Assembly: GCF_002377945.1 (NCBI RefSeq)
Contig: NZ_DFQV01000022.1
Span: 14,832-78,831, forward strand
Direction of reading: 5' to 3'
DNA: 64,000 bases
Origin: Psychrobacter sp. UBA3480
GTDB taxonomy: Bacteria; Pseudomonadota; Gammaproteobacteria; Pseudomonadales; Moraxellaceae
The position numbers and the translations under genes were made by a program. The notes beneath the pieces are model-generated. The model saw nothing but the letters and a program-made list of their open reading frames with translations, was not told where the DNA came from and searched no databases. Below, one piece after another: positions 28,111 through 38,315 of the stretch. The stretch's first letter is position 1. Every line of letters begins with the position of its first letter.

Positions 28111-30426
28111 TTATGCCGACATACTTTGTTCCGTTAAATTATTGTTGATGGGTAGGGTTAAGGTAAACACCGTGCCAACACCTTCAGTAGATGTGGCAGT
28201 AATCGTACCATTGTGTTGTTCCATGATTTGCTGACTGATTGCCATGCCGAGGCCAGTGCCTTCACCTGCCGCTTTCGTAGTAAAGAAGGGCTCAAATATC
28301 TGATCCAATACTGCTTGGCTCATGCCTTTACCATTATCAGTTACTTCAATGTAGACGTTGGTTTCATCAGCGTAGGTACGCACCTCAATCTTGTCATCAG
28401 GATTGCCCTCCATTGCTTGCGAAGCATTGTTCAATAGGTTAACTAATACCTGATTGATTTGCGATGGTGAGCATTTGATTTCAGGCGTTGACCCAAAGTT
28501 GGTGACAATATCTTGATGTCTGATAGAGTTCCCAGCGATTTTGAGAGAAGATTCTATACATTCTCGTACATCAATAGTCTTCACTTTTGACTCATCAAGG
28601 CGTGCAAAGTTACGTAAGTTGAGTACCATCTCGGTAATTTGTTCCACCCCAAACAAAGAGTCTTTAATCAGCTCTTTTAGCTCAGATGATAAGTCATCTT
28701 CTTCGATTTCATCCGAAGCACGGACAATATCTGCTAACAGTTTATCTATTTTGTCATCAGCAGCAGCCGTTTCAGATTGAACGCCTTTCAACCCTTGTAC
28801 CAACTCAATCAGCTCTTCGTATTGCTCAGTCAATTGACCGATGATTTCGAGGTTGTTTTGTACATAAGATAATGGCGTATTTACTTCATGAGCAACGCCT
28901 GCAACCATTTGACCAAGTGTGGCCATTTTTTCAGAACGGATCAGCTGTAGCTGAGAGTTTTTAAGCTCTTTTAGTGTGTCTTGTAGTTCAGCGGTGCGTT
29001 CTTCGACTTTAACCTCTAGCTGTTGATTGATATTGGCAAGCTTACCTTCATTAGATTGGATACGATGGAGTAGCTCACTAATAGAGTGGTTTACTAGGCC
29101 AATTTCATTACGTCCACCTGAAAATTTGACGTCACTAAGCTTATTATATTGCTTATCATCGATGAGTTTTTCTGCGAGAGAGATTTTGTCCGTGGTCTTT
29201 TTCAATGGTTTGAATGCTAAGAATGTCAGCATGAAATAGATCAGTGCAGCGGTTATAAATAGCGCTAGCATGATTAAATTGATTAGGTTTTTGCTCAAGT
29301 TATCTGCGATAGCATTAACGGCAGCATCTGGTTGAACTACGATTAGTTTCCAGTAGGTCTCAGGAATCTGGAAAACATATGCCTGACTACCATTGTAGTA
29401 GCTGTCATTGGTTAGATCGAAACTTTGTAGCAAGCGACTGTCCATCGTGCTTGTATTGCTTGCATTAGCATTCAAATAAGCGGCGTAGTTGATAAGCTCA
29501 GAACTACTAACAGCAGTGGCCTCATTTTTATCAAGTGTTGCAATGACTTGTTGTATTTCAGGAGGCATTTTTGAGGCAATTTGTTTGATAATCTCATTAT
29601 GCTGAGCATCTAAAAAATCTAAGATAGGTTGCCACGCAGGGTCTGAATCAATGACTTGTTTGATATCCAGTGGGACACCAGTCTCTTCGTCAATATAGTT
29701 CAAGCGCTCAGGGTTAGATGAAGCGATAACCTTATTACTGTTGTCAATCAATAAAATATAACCTGAGCCAGAGCTTTCACTCAGCTTAACGATGTTTTCT
29801 TGTAGCTGGTTGAGCGTAAAGTTAACGGTACTTGCACCCCAAAACTGATTGTCACGTTCAATAGCGACACCGCAGCTCATTGCCAATTCACCTTTGGTTT
29901 GAGTGGGGCTTACATCAGCCCATATACAGCCATTAGGTCTGAGTACTTTTACTTTGTTAAACCAGTTTTCAGTGTAATAAGGATTAGCAGGGTTTGGATC
30001 CGTTAATATTGCTCGGTAATCGCCATCTTGGCGCACCATCAAAAATGGATGAGTCGCTGTACTGTCTCCGAGCGCACCATTATCAGGCCAAATACCACCA
30101 CTACCTAATAAGCTATAATCCCGCTTATCAAAAGCGTTAGCCGTGCTAGTCTGCAAAATATTTTCTTCGATTGGCAATGTTTGAGCGCTTTGCTGTAGTT
30201 GCAACGCGCTACGCATGACGCGATTGACATCAGCCGAGATGCTGTTGACGGCGGTATTCCCTCGTTGAGCCACTAGTTTTCCTGACTCAAGTCTGATTTT
30301 TTCATAGCCTTCTTTTTCGACAATGTAAACCACAACGGCAACAACAACGGCAAAAGCAAGAAACAAGATAATGGTAACTTGGGTACTGACTTGGTTAAAT
30401 AAGCCAACTTTTTTGGAGGCACTCAT
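28111..30426 (-). CDS. Membrane sensor histidine kinase with large periplasmic domain
   Basis: 771 residues. Membrane helix 1 (about 14-36), periplasmic sensor (about 37-378) with a dCache-like layout, helix 2 (about 382-405), HAMP (about 405-460), coiled coil (about 460-500), then HisKA with His513 in AGVAHEVNTPLSYV. The ATPase domain has the N box LLNNASQA (663-671), G1 TDNGKGM and G2 GEGTGLGMA. The HEVNTPL form belongs to the HPK4-like kinases. Met at 30426 (AAGGA eleven bases upstream) is preferred over the longer open frame. The signal is unknown; the partner is probably the double-receiver protein downstream. Confidence 0.88.
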   Translation of the reverse strand: MSASKKVGLFNQVSTQVTIILFLAFAVVVAVVVYIVEKEGYEKIRLESGKLVAQRGNTAVNSISADVNRVMRSALQLQQSAQTLPIEENILQTSTANAFDKRDYSLLGSGGIWPDNGALGDSTATHPFLMVRQDGDYRAILTDPNPANPYYTENWFNKVKVLRPNGCIWADVSPTQTKGELAMSCGVAIERDNQFWGASTVNFTLNQLQENIVKLSESSGSGYILLIDNSNKVIASSNPERLNYIDEETGVPLDIKQVIDSDPAWQPILDFLDAQHNEIIKQIASKMPPEIQQVIATLDKNEATAVSSSELINYAAYLNANASNTSTMDSRLLQSFDLTNDSYYNGSQAYVFQIPETYWKLIVVQPDAAVNAIADNLSKNLINLIMLALFITAALIYFMLTFLAFKPLKKTTDKISLAEKLIDDKQYNKLSDVKFSGGRNEIGLVNHSISELLHRIQSNEGKLANINQQLEVKVEERTAELQDTLKELKNSQLQLIRSEKMATLGQMVAGVAHEVNTPLSYVQNNLEIIGQLTEQYEELIELVQGLKGVQSETAAADDKIDKLLADIVRASDEIEEDDLSSELKELIKDSLFGVEQITEMVLNLRNFARLDESKVKTIDVRECIESSLKIAGNSIRHQDIVTNFGSTPEIKCSPSQINQVLVNLLNNASQAMEGNPDDKIEVRTYADETNVYIEVTDNGKGMSQAVLDQIFEPFFTTKAAGEGTGLGMAISQQIMEQHNGTITATSTEGVGTVFTLTLPINNNLTEQSMSA

Positions 30427-31092
30427 AAATGTATTCATCCTTGAATTATATAAAGTACAAAAAATACGATTAGCAGTATTTTTAGTATAAAAAGAGCTGC
30501 GATTATTAATGCTGAATAATTTGATGTCCAAATATCTGAATAAGTAGCACAACGATGTGAAGCCGTTACTTCTAAGGAAGGGCGCAACCCATAAACCTAT
30601 ATGTTTATCTACAAACTAAGTCCCTATAACAAATAGTAAATCCATCTACCTGTGAACATTGATAGCGGTCGATAAGTAGAAGGAAAGTGCTAAATACTAT
30701 TTTTTTAGTTATAAACATGAACAATTGACATAACGAAAAACACATCTATTTTCATAAAGTAACAGTATAGAAACAATTTTCTGATGTAAATGTTTTTTCT
30801 ATACTTGCGAGTCGTTATCTTATTGTTTTATATGACCAACTTATGCTTAGCATTCGCGTCATCTTGTATGAATCTGCTCTTGAAAAGTCAACTTAACGCA
30901 CTCATCTACCCGCTAACGTTATATAATGGTTGGGCTGAACGATTGGCTTGATTGGTGTTGTGGCACTTCTTCTATGTCTTTTTGACATTTTATGGTGTGA
31001 ACAACCTTATTTAGCTATTGTTAGCCGCCATTGCTGTTTTTCTAAGCTATCTATCTAATTTCTTACTACCTGAGTACAAAAGACATCGCCTT
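30427..31092. other. Divergent intergenic region kinase / rapA
   Basis: 666 bp, AT-rich, the longest gap in the window. A TATAAT box near 30921-30926 may serve rapA, but I could not match a good -35. I see no ORF with a ribosome site, no repeat and no RNA structure. Confidence 0.5.
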
Positions 31093-33981
31093 ATGACTAT
31101 CTCTATTGCTTCATTGCACAGTACTGAATTCGCCGTTGGTCAACGTTATTTATCTGATACGGAGTCTGAGCTTGGCTTAGGTGTGGTCATCGATGTTGAC
31201 GACCGATGTGTGCATATTTTATTTCCGCAAAGTGAAGAGACACGCGTCTACGCAAAAAACTCTGCGCCATTATCGCGCGTGGTGTTTAAAGTGGGCGATA
31301 GCATCTACGACCAAGATGGCAAAAGCTATACGGTCAATGCCGTTGATGAAGTGATGGGCGTACTTAAATATGGCGTCGATGAGCACGAGCGCGGCATCAT
31401 GGAAACCCGCCTTGCTGCCAATATCACATTGGCCAAGCCGCTTGAGCGTTTGCTTGCTGGCCGTATTGAGCGCGGTGATTGGTATGAGCTGCGTCAAGAC
31501 ATCTTGCGCATGCAGTCAGCGCTAGCAGGCCACCCACTAAAAGGGTTGATGGGTGCACGTGTCGATATCATCGAGCATCAGCTATATATTGCACATGAAG
31601 TCGGTAAGCGTATCGCACCGCGTGTACTACTGGCTGATGAAGTTGGCCTTGGTAAGACCATCGAAGCGGGCATGATTATTCATCAGCAGTTGCTAACAGG
31701 TAAAGCTGAGCGTGTGTTGATTTTAGTGCCCGATAGCTTGCAGTATCAATGGATGATTGAGCTGCGTCGTCGCTTTAATCTAAACTTTGCCTTGTTTGAT
31801 CTAGTGCGTACTGCGGCTATTAAAGAACACGACCCTGAACAAAACGTCTTTGCCACTGAGCAATGTATCATCGGTGGTATGGATCTATTGCTCGATCACC
31901 CAGACTTATATGATCAAGCGATGGATGCAGGGTTTGATTTATTAGTCGTCGATGAGGCGCATCATCTGCATTGGGATGAAGCACAGGGCGGCAATGATAA
32001 GTATGACTTGATTGCGGATTTCGCCGAAGAAACACCGGGTGTGATGCTATTGACAGCAACGCCGGAGCAGCTTGGTGCGCAAAGTCACTTTGCCCGTCTG
32101 CGTTTGCTTGATCCAGATCGTTTTGATGATTTGGATGAATTTATCGATGGTCAGGAAGCCTTCGCAGAGACAGCAGCAGTTGCTGGCGTCTTGATAGAAG
32201 AAAAGCCATTGAATGAAGGTCAAATTGCTGCTTTAAGCAGCTTGCTAGATATTAGTATTGAAGAGCTATCCTCAATCAATGAAGATGAAAAACTACGAAC
32301 GCATGCGCTAAACGAGCTATTAGATCGTCATGGTACAGGTCGTATCTTGTTCCGTAATACGCGTGAGAGTGTCAAAGGTTTCTATGGCCGTAGTAGTCAG
32401 CCATATCCATTGCCACTACCTGAGGCATGGAAAAACAGCTATCAAACCAATGGTAAGTTGCGTGAGCAGCTATGGGGCGAAGAAAACCAACCAGATGGTG
32501 GCTGGCTAGAAGATGACCCACGCGTTTCTTGGTTGATTGATATCTTACGTGGTGAGCTGAAGCATCAAAAAGTCCTATTAATCGCTCGTAGTGGGGCGAC
32601 GGTAGAGAGTTTAGAAGCGGTATTGCGTCTGCATGCAGGTATCAAAACAGCTATCTTTACTGAGCAGATGACTTTGCTTGAGCGTGACCAAGCGGCCGCA
32701 TTCTTTGCTGATAGTGAAGGCGCGCAGATATTACTGTGTTCAGAGATTGGTTCAGAGGGTCGTAACTTCCAGTTTGCAAGCCAATTAATACTATGGGATC
32801 TACCTGCTAATCCAGATACGTTAGAGCAGCGTATCGGCCGTCTAGATCGTATCGGTCAGACACAGCAAATCATGCTACATGTGCCTTATGTGCAAGGTAC
32901 AGCGCAAGAGCGTCTGTATCAGTGGTATAACGATGCGCTGAACATGTTCAATCAGATATCGCCTACGGCACAAAGCGTGCAAGAGCAATATATCCAAGAG
33001 CTTAAGCCTATGCTTGAGGGTGCTGATACCGCTGAAAATAATGTCATCTTGCAAGACATCATTGACGAGGCGCTACAGACACGTTTAGGACTAGAAGCAC
33101 AGCTACAAGCTGGTCGTGACCGTCTGCTAGAGTACAACTCATGCCGTCCGCGTGTCGCTGGTCGTATCGCCGATGCTATGCGTGACTTCGATGGTAATAA
33201 TTTGCTGCCGCACTTTATTGAGCGTTTCTTTGCGTCTGCCAATATCGATCACAACATCCAACGTGATGGCTCGTGGGTTATCGCGCCTATCGATAGCACT
33301 GAGATCAGTGACTATATTGATGGTTTGCCACTTGGTGATGAAGACGGTATGACGTTGACCTTTGAGCGTGAGCAAGCGCTTCAACGTGAAGATATCGAGT
33401 TCATCACTCATGAGCATCCATTGATGCGTGCGATTTATGAGCTAGCGAGCACTAGCACTTTTGGTAACACGACAGTTGCTATGCTAAAAAGTGCCGCTGT
33501 CCCGCAAGGTATGGTACTGCTAGAGGTGAACTTCCGTGTTGAAGCAATCGCGCCAAAAGTGCTTAATCTGCCAGCGACTTTGTCCACGCAAAATATCCGT
33601 GTCTTTATCAGTGAGCAGGGCAGTGACTTATCGGCTCGTATCAGTGCTGAGATGATTATGCCGCACGTTGAGCGATTAGACAAAAACCGTGCCCGCCAAG
33701 TTATTAAAGTACGCGGCGATGTGATCGAGCAGCGTTATTACGAAGCTGAAGACATTGCTCGTCAGCAGATTGCTGAGATTGGTAAGCAAGCAAGTAGCCG
33801 CTTTAGCCAGCAGTGGTCACGCGAAATTAAACGTTTAAAACATCTACAGACGATCAATCCAAACGTACGTCCTGAAGAGATTGAGCGTTTAGAGCAGCTC
33901 AAAGCTCAAGGTGAGCAGGCACTTGGTAACTTGTCATTAGTGCCGGATTCTATTCGCGTACTCGTAGCAGTTAAGCCATAA
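31093..33981 (+). CDS. rapA: RNA polymerase-associated ATPase RapA (HepA)
   Basis: Swi2/Snf2-type ATPase that recycles RNA polymerase. N-terminal Tudor-like region FAVGQRYLSDTESELGLG matches E. coli RapA. Motif I LLADEVGLGKTIEAGM, motif II LLVVDEAHHLHW, motif III LLTATPEQLG, motif V EIGSEGRNFQFA, motif VI QRIGRLDRIGQ; then the RapA-specific C-terminal domain. ATG 31093 gives 962 residues against 968 in E. coli; the earlier TTG adds an unlikely hydrophobic leader. No strong Shine-Dalgarno sequence is visible at this start. Confidence 0.96.
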   Translation: MTISIASLHSTEFAVGQRYLSDTESELGLGVVIDVDDRCVHILFPQSEETRVYAKNSAPLSRVVFKVGDSIYDQDGKSYTVNAVDEVMGVLKYGVDEHERGIMETRLAANITLAKPLERLLAGRIERGDWYELRQDILRMQSALAGHPLKGLMGARVDIIEHQLYIAHEVGKRIAPRVLLADEVGLGKTIEAGMIIHQQLLTGKAERVLILVPDSLQYQWMIELRRRFNLNFALFDLVRTAAIKEHDPEQNVFATEQCIIGGMDLLLDHPDLYDQAMDAGFDLLVVDEAHHLHWDEAQGGNDKYDLIADFAEETPGVMLLTATPEQLGAQSHFARLRLLDPDRFDDLDEFIDGQEAFAETAAVAGVLIEEKPLNEGQIAALSSLLDISIEELSSINEDEKLRTHALNELLDRHGTGRILFRNTRESVKGFYGRSSQPYPLPLPEAWKNSYQTNGKLREQLWGEENQPDGGWLEDDPRVSWLIDILRGELKHQKVLLIARSGATVESLEAVLRLHAGIKTAIFTEQMTLLERDQAAAFFADSEGAQILLCSEIGSEGRNFQFASQLILWDLPANPDTLEQRIGRLDRIGQTQQIMLHVPYVQGTAQERLYQWYNDALNMFNQISPTAQSVQEQYIQELKPMLEGADTAENNVILQDIIDEALQTRLGLEAQLQAGRDRLLEYNSCRPRVAGRIADAMRDFDGNNLLPHFIERFFASANIDHNIQRDGSWVIAPIDSTEISDYIDGLPLGDEDGMTLTFEREQALQREDIEFITHEHPLMRAIYELASTSTFGNTTVAMLKSAAVPQGMVLLEVNFRVEAIAPKVLNLPATLSTQNIRVFISEQGSDLSARISAEMIMPHVERLDKNRARQVIKVRGDVIEQRYYEAEDIARQQIAEIGKQASSRFSQQWSREIKRLKHLQTINPNVRPEEIERLEQLKAQGEQALGNLSLVPDSIRVLVAVKP

Positions 33982-34341
33982 ATATCGGCGTATTTGTCAA
34001 AAACGAGGTGTTGTTATGCATCTCGTTTTTTTATGGTTGAGATTGCTTGTTTTGCTCTTTAGTTGCGACTTGTCTGGCAAAAACAGACAAGCAATACTTA
34101 TGAGTAAGCCGACAGTAACTAGTCAAAGCTACCAATATTGGGTAAGATGTTTACCTTTTCTATAGAAAATAAATATTCGGTGATAACATCGCTAACGATG
34201 TCTGTATGTTTATTTTAAGGTCTCCTTCGACAGATCTTAACAAGTGATCTCGCATTATTTTACATTCAAATATGATGGCTATATGGCATCAATATCATCA
34301 GATGCTGAGCGTTTTTGATAAAAATAAGGAAACATATCGTC
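33982..34341 (+). other. rapA-tesB intergenic region
   Basis: 360 bp holding the rapA terminator (33999-34032). The remainder presumably carries the tesB promoter; nothing else seen. Confidence 0.5.
33999..34032 (+). terminator. Intrinsic terminator after rapA
   Basis: AAAAACGAGGTG pairs with CATCTCGTTTTT (one G-T pair, 8-nt loop), followed by T residues. Confidence 0.8.
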
Positions 34342-35244
34342 ATGTCCGATAATCTACAACTGATTGATGAGCTGCTGGCTACTATCGCGCTTATTGAAGT
34401 TACCCCTGATGTGTTTGAGGGTAAAAGCCATGACTATGTGGGCAGTCGTATATTTGGTGGGCAAGTGCTCGCTCAAGCGATTATGGCAGCGGCGCATACA
34501 TTAGATAAAGACAAACCTTGTCACTCACTGCATGGATATTTTTTGCGTGGTGGCGATATCAACCAACCGGTGATATATCAAGTCCGTCGTTTGCGTGATG
34601 GTCGTAGCCTGTCTGCACGTGAAGTCACCGCTATTCAGTACAAAGAAGTACGTGGTAAGCCGCCTGTTGAGCAAGTAATATTTTCAATGATTGCTTCGTT
34701 TTCACCGATGGAAGATGGGCTTGAGTATCAAGAAGATATGCCTGTCTATCCACCGCCAGAAGACTTGCTGACAGAGCAAGATTTAAAAGAAGAGAATGTC
34801 GGAAAAGTGCCAGAAGCGCTAAAAGCAAGATTTATGCGCCGCCGTCATGTCGAGATTAAGCCAGTTAAGCCGCGTAATCCGATTAGCCCAGAACCAATGA
34901 AACCTAAGCAAGCAAACTGGCTACGCATTCGTGAATTGGGCAATCAGCCAGTGGCTGTTCAGCAGGCACTATTGGCATTTTCGTCGGATTTTTATTTGGT
35001 TGGCACAGGGCTGATGTCACATGGTGTGAGTTTTATGACCAGTGGTCTACAAGCTGCCAGTATCGATCACTCAATGCATTTCCATCGTGATTTTGATTTG
35101 AATAAATGGATGCTGTATGACATGTGGAGTGATACCACGTCTAATGCGAAAGGATTGAATCATGGTCAGTTTTGGCAAGATGGCAAACTGGTCGCTACCG
35201 TGCAACAAGAAGGACTCATGCGTTTACGTGTGCCAAAGTCTTAG
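34342..35244 (+). CDS. tesB: Acyl-CoA thioesterase II
   Basis: Double hot-dog thioesterase that splits acyl-CoA into fatty acid and CoA, 300 residues (E. coli TesB 286). N-terminal half: RIFGGQVLAQAIMAA and HSLHGYFLRGGD. C-terminal half: SIDHSMHFHRDFDLNKWMLYDM and GLNHGQFWQDGKLVATVQQEG, which carry the catalytic Asp, Thr/Ser and Gln positions. An insert of about 30 Pro/Lys-rich residues sits between the halves. ATG 34342 has AAGGA 11 bases upstream. Confidence 0.93.
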   Translation: MSDNLQLIDELLATIALIEVTPDVFEGKSHDYVGSRIFGGQVLAQAIMAAAHTLDKDKPCHSLHGYFLRGGDINQPVIYQVRRLRDGRSLSAREVTAIQYKEVRGKPPVEQVIFSMIASFSPMEDGLEYQEDMPVYPPPEDLLTEQDLKEENVGKVPEALKARFMRRRHVEIKPVKPRNPISPEPMKPKQANWLRIRELGNQPVAVQQALLAFSSDFYLVGTGLMSHGVSFMTSGLQAASIDHSMHFHRDFDLNKWMLYDMWSDTTSNAKGLNHGQFWQDGKLVATVQQEGLMRLRVPKS

Positions 35245-35281
35245 AGTGCTGTAGGCTCAGCTGCCTTTAGATTGTCATCAT

Positions 35282-35319
35282 AAAAAAGCGACTCGTTATT
35301 AATAGTGAGTCGCTTTTTT
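35282..35319. terminator. Bidirectional terminator (tesB / mutY)
   Basis: AAAAAAGCGACTC pairs perfectly with GAGTCGCTTTTTT, between convergent genes. Confidence 0.88.
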
Positions 35320-35331
35320 TTATTCCAATTT

Positions 35332-36576
35332 TTATTCTAAGATTTTAACCATCGCGCGAGGTAGCCCTAGGCTGTCTTGCGCTTTTTGTTCGGTTAGCCA
35401 CTTAAATTCCATTTCAGCCGCTGCTAACTTCTGATTTAACTCAGTTACCTGCGTCGCGTCAATCGTCAATTTACGCGGGGTTAGATACCAGTGAAAGTGC
35501 GTCAGTGAATGCTTGATAGGGGCGTCATCGAGTAAAGTATTGCTAACTGATTTTGCCACCAGTTTATTTTTTATCAGCCATTCATTAATGATTTGCTCAG
35601 CGGTAGTAAACTCTGCTTCGTATACTTTTTCATTACTACGTACGTCATTTGGCATATTCGATAGTTTGTCATCGTTAGCTAGTGTCTTTTTAACGGTAGC
35701 CTTGTTATTAGTTTTACCGTCAACTTTTTCCACGAACTGTAACGGCAAACTCCATAATCCACCCCAGATGCCGTTGTCAGGGCGTTGTAGCCATAGAATG
35801 TTGCCATTCGTGTCTGTAATCAATAAGGCATTACTAAACTTACTGGGTTTGGGCTGCTTTTTTGCTTTGACGGGATAGTCAGTTTCGCGTCCTTGCGCAT
35901 GGGCTAGGCAGTCTTCTTTTAATGGACATAATAGACACGCAGGCTTGCTACGGGTACATAATGTCGCGCCCATATCCATCATAGCTTGCGCAAATAGTCC
36001 TGAGCTTTCTGTCGGTGTCAGTCGCTCTGCCAATACCCATAAATCTTTGGTGGTAGCAGATTTAGTGATATCGCCGTCGATAGCGGCCCAACGTGTCAGC
36101 ACTCGTTTGACGTTACCATCGCAAATGACGCCATAATGATGTAATCCCATCGCCATAATCGCGCCAGCGGTCGATGGCCCAACGCCAGAAATCGCTTCCC
36201 ATCCTGCTAGTGTCTGCGGAAACTCGCCTGTCTCATCGATTACCTCAACCAACTGCTTAGCTCCTTTATGCAAATTACGCGCGCGCGCATAGTAGCCAAG
36301 TCCTGCCCAATGCTCCGCTACGGTATCCCATTCTGCTGCGGCCAAGTCCTGCACGGTCGGAAACGACGTCATAAAACGTGCAAAGTAGGGCAGTACAGTG
36401 GTCACTTGCGTTTGCTGAAGCATGACTTCTGATAACCAAACGATATAAGGATTGGGTGTATCGGTTTGATGCTGTTGCCAAGGTAAATCATGGCGACCAT
36501 TTTCGGCAAACCAATCGAGTAGGCGTGGGGCGAAGGAGTTTAGAGAGGACTCAGGTTGAGAGAATAAAGTAGGCAA
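35332..36576 (-). CDS. mutY: A/G-specific adenine DNA glycosylase MutY
   Basis: Removes adenine mispaired with 8-oxoguanine. Catalytic Glu in WLSEVMLQQTQV, helix-hairpin-helix ISGVGPSTAGAIMAMG, and catalytic Asp in VICDGNVKRVL. The iron-sulfur ligands keep the C-x6-C-x2-C-x5-C spacing in CTRSKPACLLCPLKEDC. A C-terminal Nudix-like MutT domain that recognises 8-oxoG follows (about 245-410), with an insert of about 45 charged residues (VDGKTNNKATVKKTLAN region) that raises the length to 414 from about 350. The start is TTG 36576 with AAGGA seven bases upstream. Confidence 0.95.
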   Translation of the reverse strand: MPTLFSQPESSLNSFAPRLLDWFAENGRHDLPWQQHQTDTPNPYIVWLSEVMLQQTQVTTVLPYFARFMTSFPTVQDLAAAEWDTVAEHWAGLGYYARARNLHKGAKQLVEVIDETGEFPQTLAGWEAISGVGPSTAGAIMAMGLHHYGVICDGNVKRVLTRWAAIDGDITKSATTKDLWVLAERLTPTESSGLFAQAMMDMGATLCTRSKPACLLCPLKEDCLAHAQGRETDYPVKAKKQPKPSKFSNALLITDTNGNILWLQRPDNGIWGGLWSLPLQFVEKVDGKTNNKATVKKTLANDDKLSNMPNDVRSNEKVYEAEFTTAEQIINEWLIKNKLVAKSVSNTLLDDAPIKHSLTHFHWYLTPRKLTIDATQVTELNQKLAAAEMEFKWLTEQKAQDSLGLPRAMVKILE

Positions 36577-36767
36577 GAATAATCCTTGTCAATTAATAAA
36601 AAATATTAGACCATAAAAGGTTAACTAATTTATGGGGTGGGCTGACTCGCTATGCAATGGTTTGTTATTTTTAAAGAAGAGTATTAGTTAGTTATTATGT
36701 GTTTTGCACTTTCGGTTTGATAATAAGTAGAACCAGTGTTTCCATTAATAGTTTAGGAGATAGTATC

Positions 36768-37892
36768 TTGTCAGCACAAACCTTTTTTGTCTGGGATATC
36801 CAGCAAGTTACTTGTATACCAAGTAAAGACAGCTCATGGGAACAAGCAACGCACGACTTTGAAGCTTTGCGCCAGCAGCCAGTGGATACTATCAGCCCAA
36901 ATATCATTGAGCTGGCAGATCGTCTCGTGGACGAAGCCAGAACCTCGGATTATTCAGAAGTCTTTTATGAAGCCTACGTAAATACAAATTTAGAGATGAA
37001 AACACATCCTAAGACCGCTTGCGTCGCCATACCCACACCTGAAGCACTGCACGGTGAAGCGCTAGATGTTATCGCCCCTTTATGTGAAGAATTAGGGCTA
37101 GTGTTTTATGACACGCGGGGTATGGTCGCCTATCCAGATGGTACGATCTATCCGCCTAACATCGCACGAGGGATGACACTGCTAAAAGAAAAGCGGGCGC
37201 TTGCAAAACAGTCTGCCGACATCTATAAGCCAGAGGCAGACGTTCCCAGAGATAGAGAAGATTTTGAAAAAATACTGCACCCATTCATGCATGATTGCTT
37301 AGAACGCTATGGTTATCAAACCAGCCAAATATCAAGCGCTAACGTTAATGACTCTCTTAAAGTCGATGGTTGTACTAAAGCCATGCCTTATGGTCATGTG
37401 CGTCTAACCGGAGGAGCGGAAGGTAAGAACGGCTATTTTAGATTAAAAATTCATACGTATTTTGTATCATCAGCGTTTGAAGAGATTTATGACAAAGTAT
37501 CGCCGCCAACTGAGCTTAGACAGCAGTTTCCTTATTTAAAGCTACATTACATTAATGTATGCGATAGAAACTTTGCAGATAAGCAAAAACAGATTCCTGA
37601 GTTTATCAATACTGAGTTTGCCAGTAAACTGGATGAAGTAGATAAAATAGCCAGCTATAATCAACTTTTTTTGTTACTGCACAACAGGATTGCAAGAGGG
37701 CACAGCTATGGTGAGTGTGTGGATAAACACCTTATTTTAGCCAAACTTGCAGGTCGAGAGGACTTCGATAATTTGGTTATACAGTATCGTGATCTGATAG
37801 ATAACTCACCAAACGAGTATGCTAAGAATAGAATGAATGAGCGTTGGGATAGGCTTTTAGAGATTTTATCTACCGTAGAGCCATTAGAGTAG
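36768..37892 (+). CDS. Unrecognised two-domain protein, first of a related pair
   Basis: 374 residues from TTG 36768, which has AGGAGA seven bases upstream; the longer frame lacks a ribosome site. I do not recognise the family. The N-terminal part (about 1-135) begins SAQTFFVWDIQQ and ends VIAPLCEELGLVFYDTRGMVAYPDGTIYPP (quoted in two pieces elsewhere), and this same pattern recurs in the next gene. The C-terminal part (about 165-374) is a separate soluble domain with aromatic-rich strands (GYFRLKIHTYFVSSAF) and a helical end. No signal peptide or membrane segment. The next gene starts 6 bp after the stop. Confidence 0.75.
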   Translation: MSAQTFFVWDIQQVTCIPSKDSSWEQATHDFEALRQQPVDTISPNIIELADRLVDEARTSDYSEVFYEAYVNTNLEMKTHPKTACVAIPTPEALHGEALDVIAPLCEELGLVFYDTRGMVAYPDGTIYPPNIARGMTLLKEKRALAKQSADIYKPEADVPRDREDFEKILHPFMHDCLERYGYQTSQISSANVNDSLKVDGCTKAMPYGHVRLTGGAEGKNGYFRLKIHTYFVSSAFEEIYDKVSPPTELRQQFPYLKLHYINVCDRNFADKQKQIPEFINTEFASKLDEVDKIASYNQLFLLLHNRIARGHSYGECVDKHLILAKLAGREDFDNLVIQYRDLIDNSPNEYAKNRMNERWDRLLEILSTVEPLE

Positions 37893-37898
37893 CTGATT

Positions 37899-38294
37899 AT
37901 GACTGAATATGCTTTGTTTTATGTTTGGGATGCGAGTTTGGGTGATGGCGATGAGTATCTGCCTATCTCTTACGATAGTGCAGGTGTATTACTACCGCAG
38001 CTGCTAGAGGTAGAGGTCAGCGCTCATAGTGAAAACATATTAAAATTCGCCACTGAGCTACAGCAATTTGCCCATGAAGGTGATTTATCATTCGAGCTAT
38101 CATTAGCATTTGGAGCAACGGTCGCTCATGTACAGCTACAGGATACCTTTGCTGTCTCTCTGCCGCTGCCAGATAGTAATATGCAAGAAGCTGCTAGAGT
38201 AATTGCACCATTGGCAAAGAAACATGGGTTGGTGTTTTATTATTTGCTAGGGTTGGTTTCTTTGCCTGACGGGAAAATTTTCACTTCTACATGA
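37899..38294 (+). CDS. Unrecognised single-domain protein, second of a related pair
   Basis: 131 residues, probably translated together with the preceding gene (6-bp gap). Its opening LFYVWDASLGDG and closing VIAPLAKKHGLVFYYLLGL then VSLPDGKIF line up with the N-terminal domain of the protein before it (FFVWDIQ; VIAPLCEELGLVFYDTRGM; VAYPDGTIY). It ends just after that block, so it lacks the second domain: either a natural one-domain paralogue or a duplicate that has lost its 3' part. No known family recognised. Convergent with the GTPase gene, 21 bp away. Confidence 0.7.
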   Translation: MTEYALFYVWDASLGDGDEYLPISYDSAGVLLPQLLEVEVSAHSENILKFATELQQFAHEGDLSFELSLAFGATVAHVQLQDTFAVSLPLPDSNMQEAARVIAPLAKKHGLVFYYLLGLVSLPDGKIFTST

Positions 38295-38315
38295 TTGGTC
38301 TTACGTTTATTAAAC

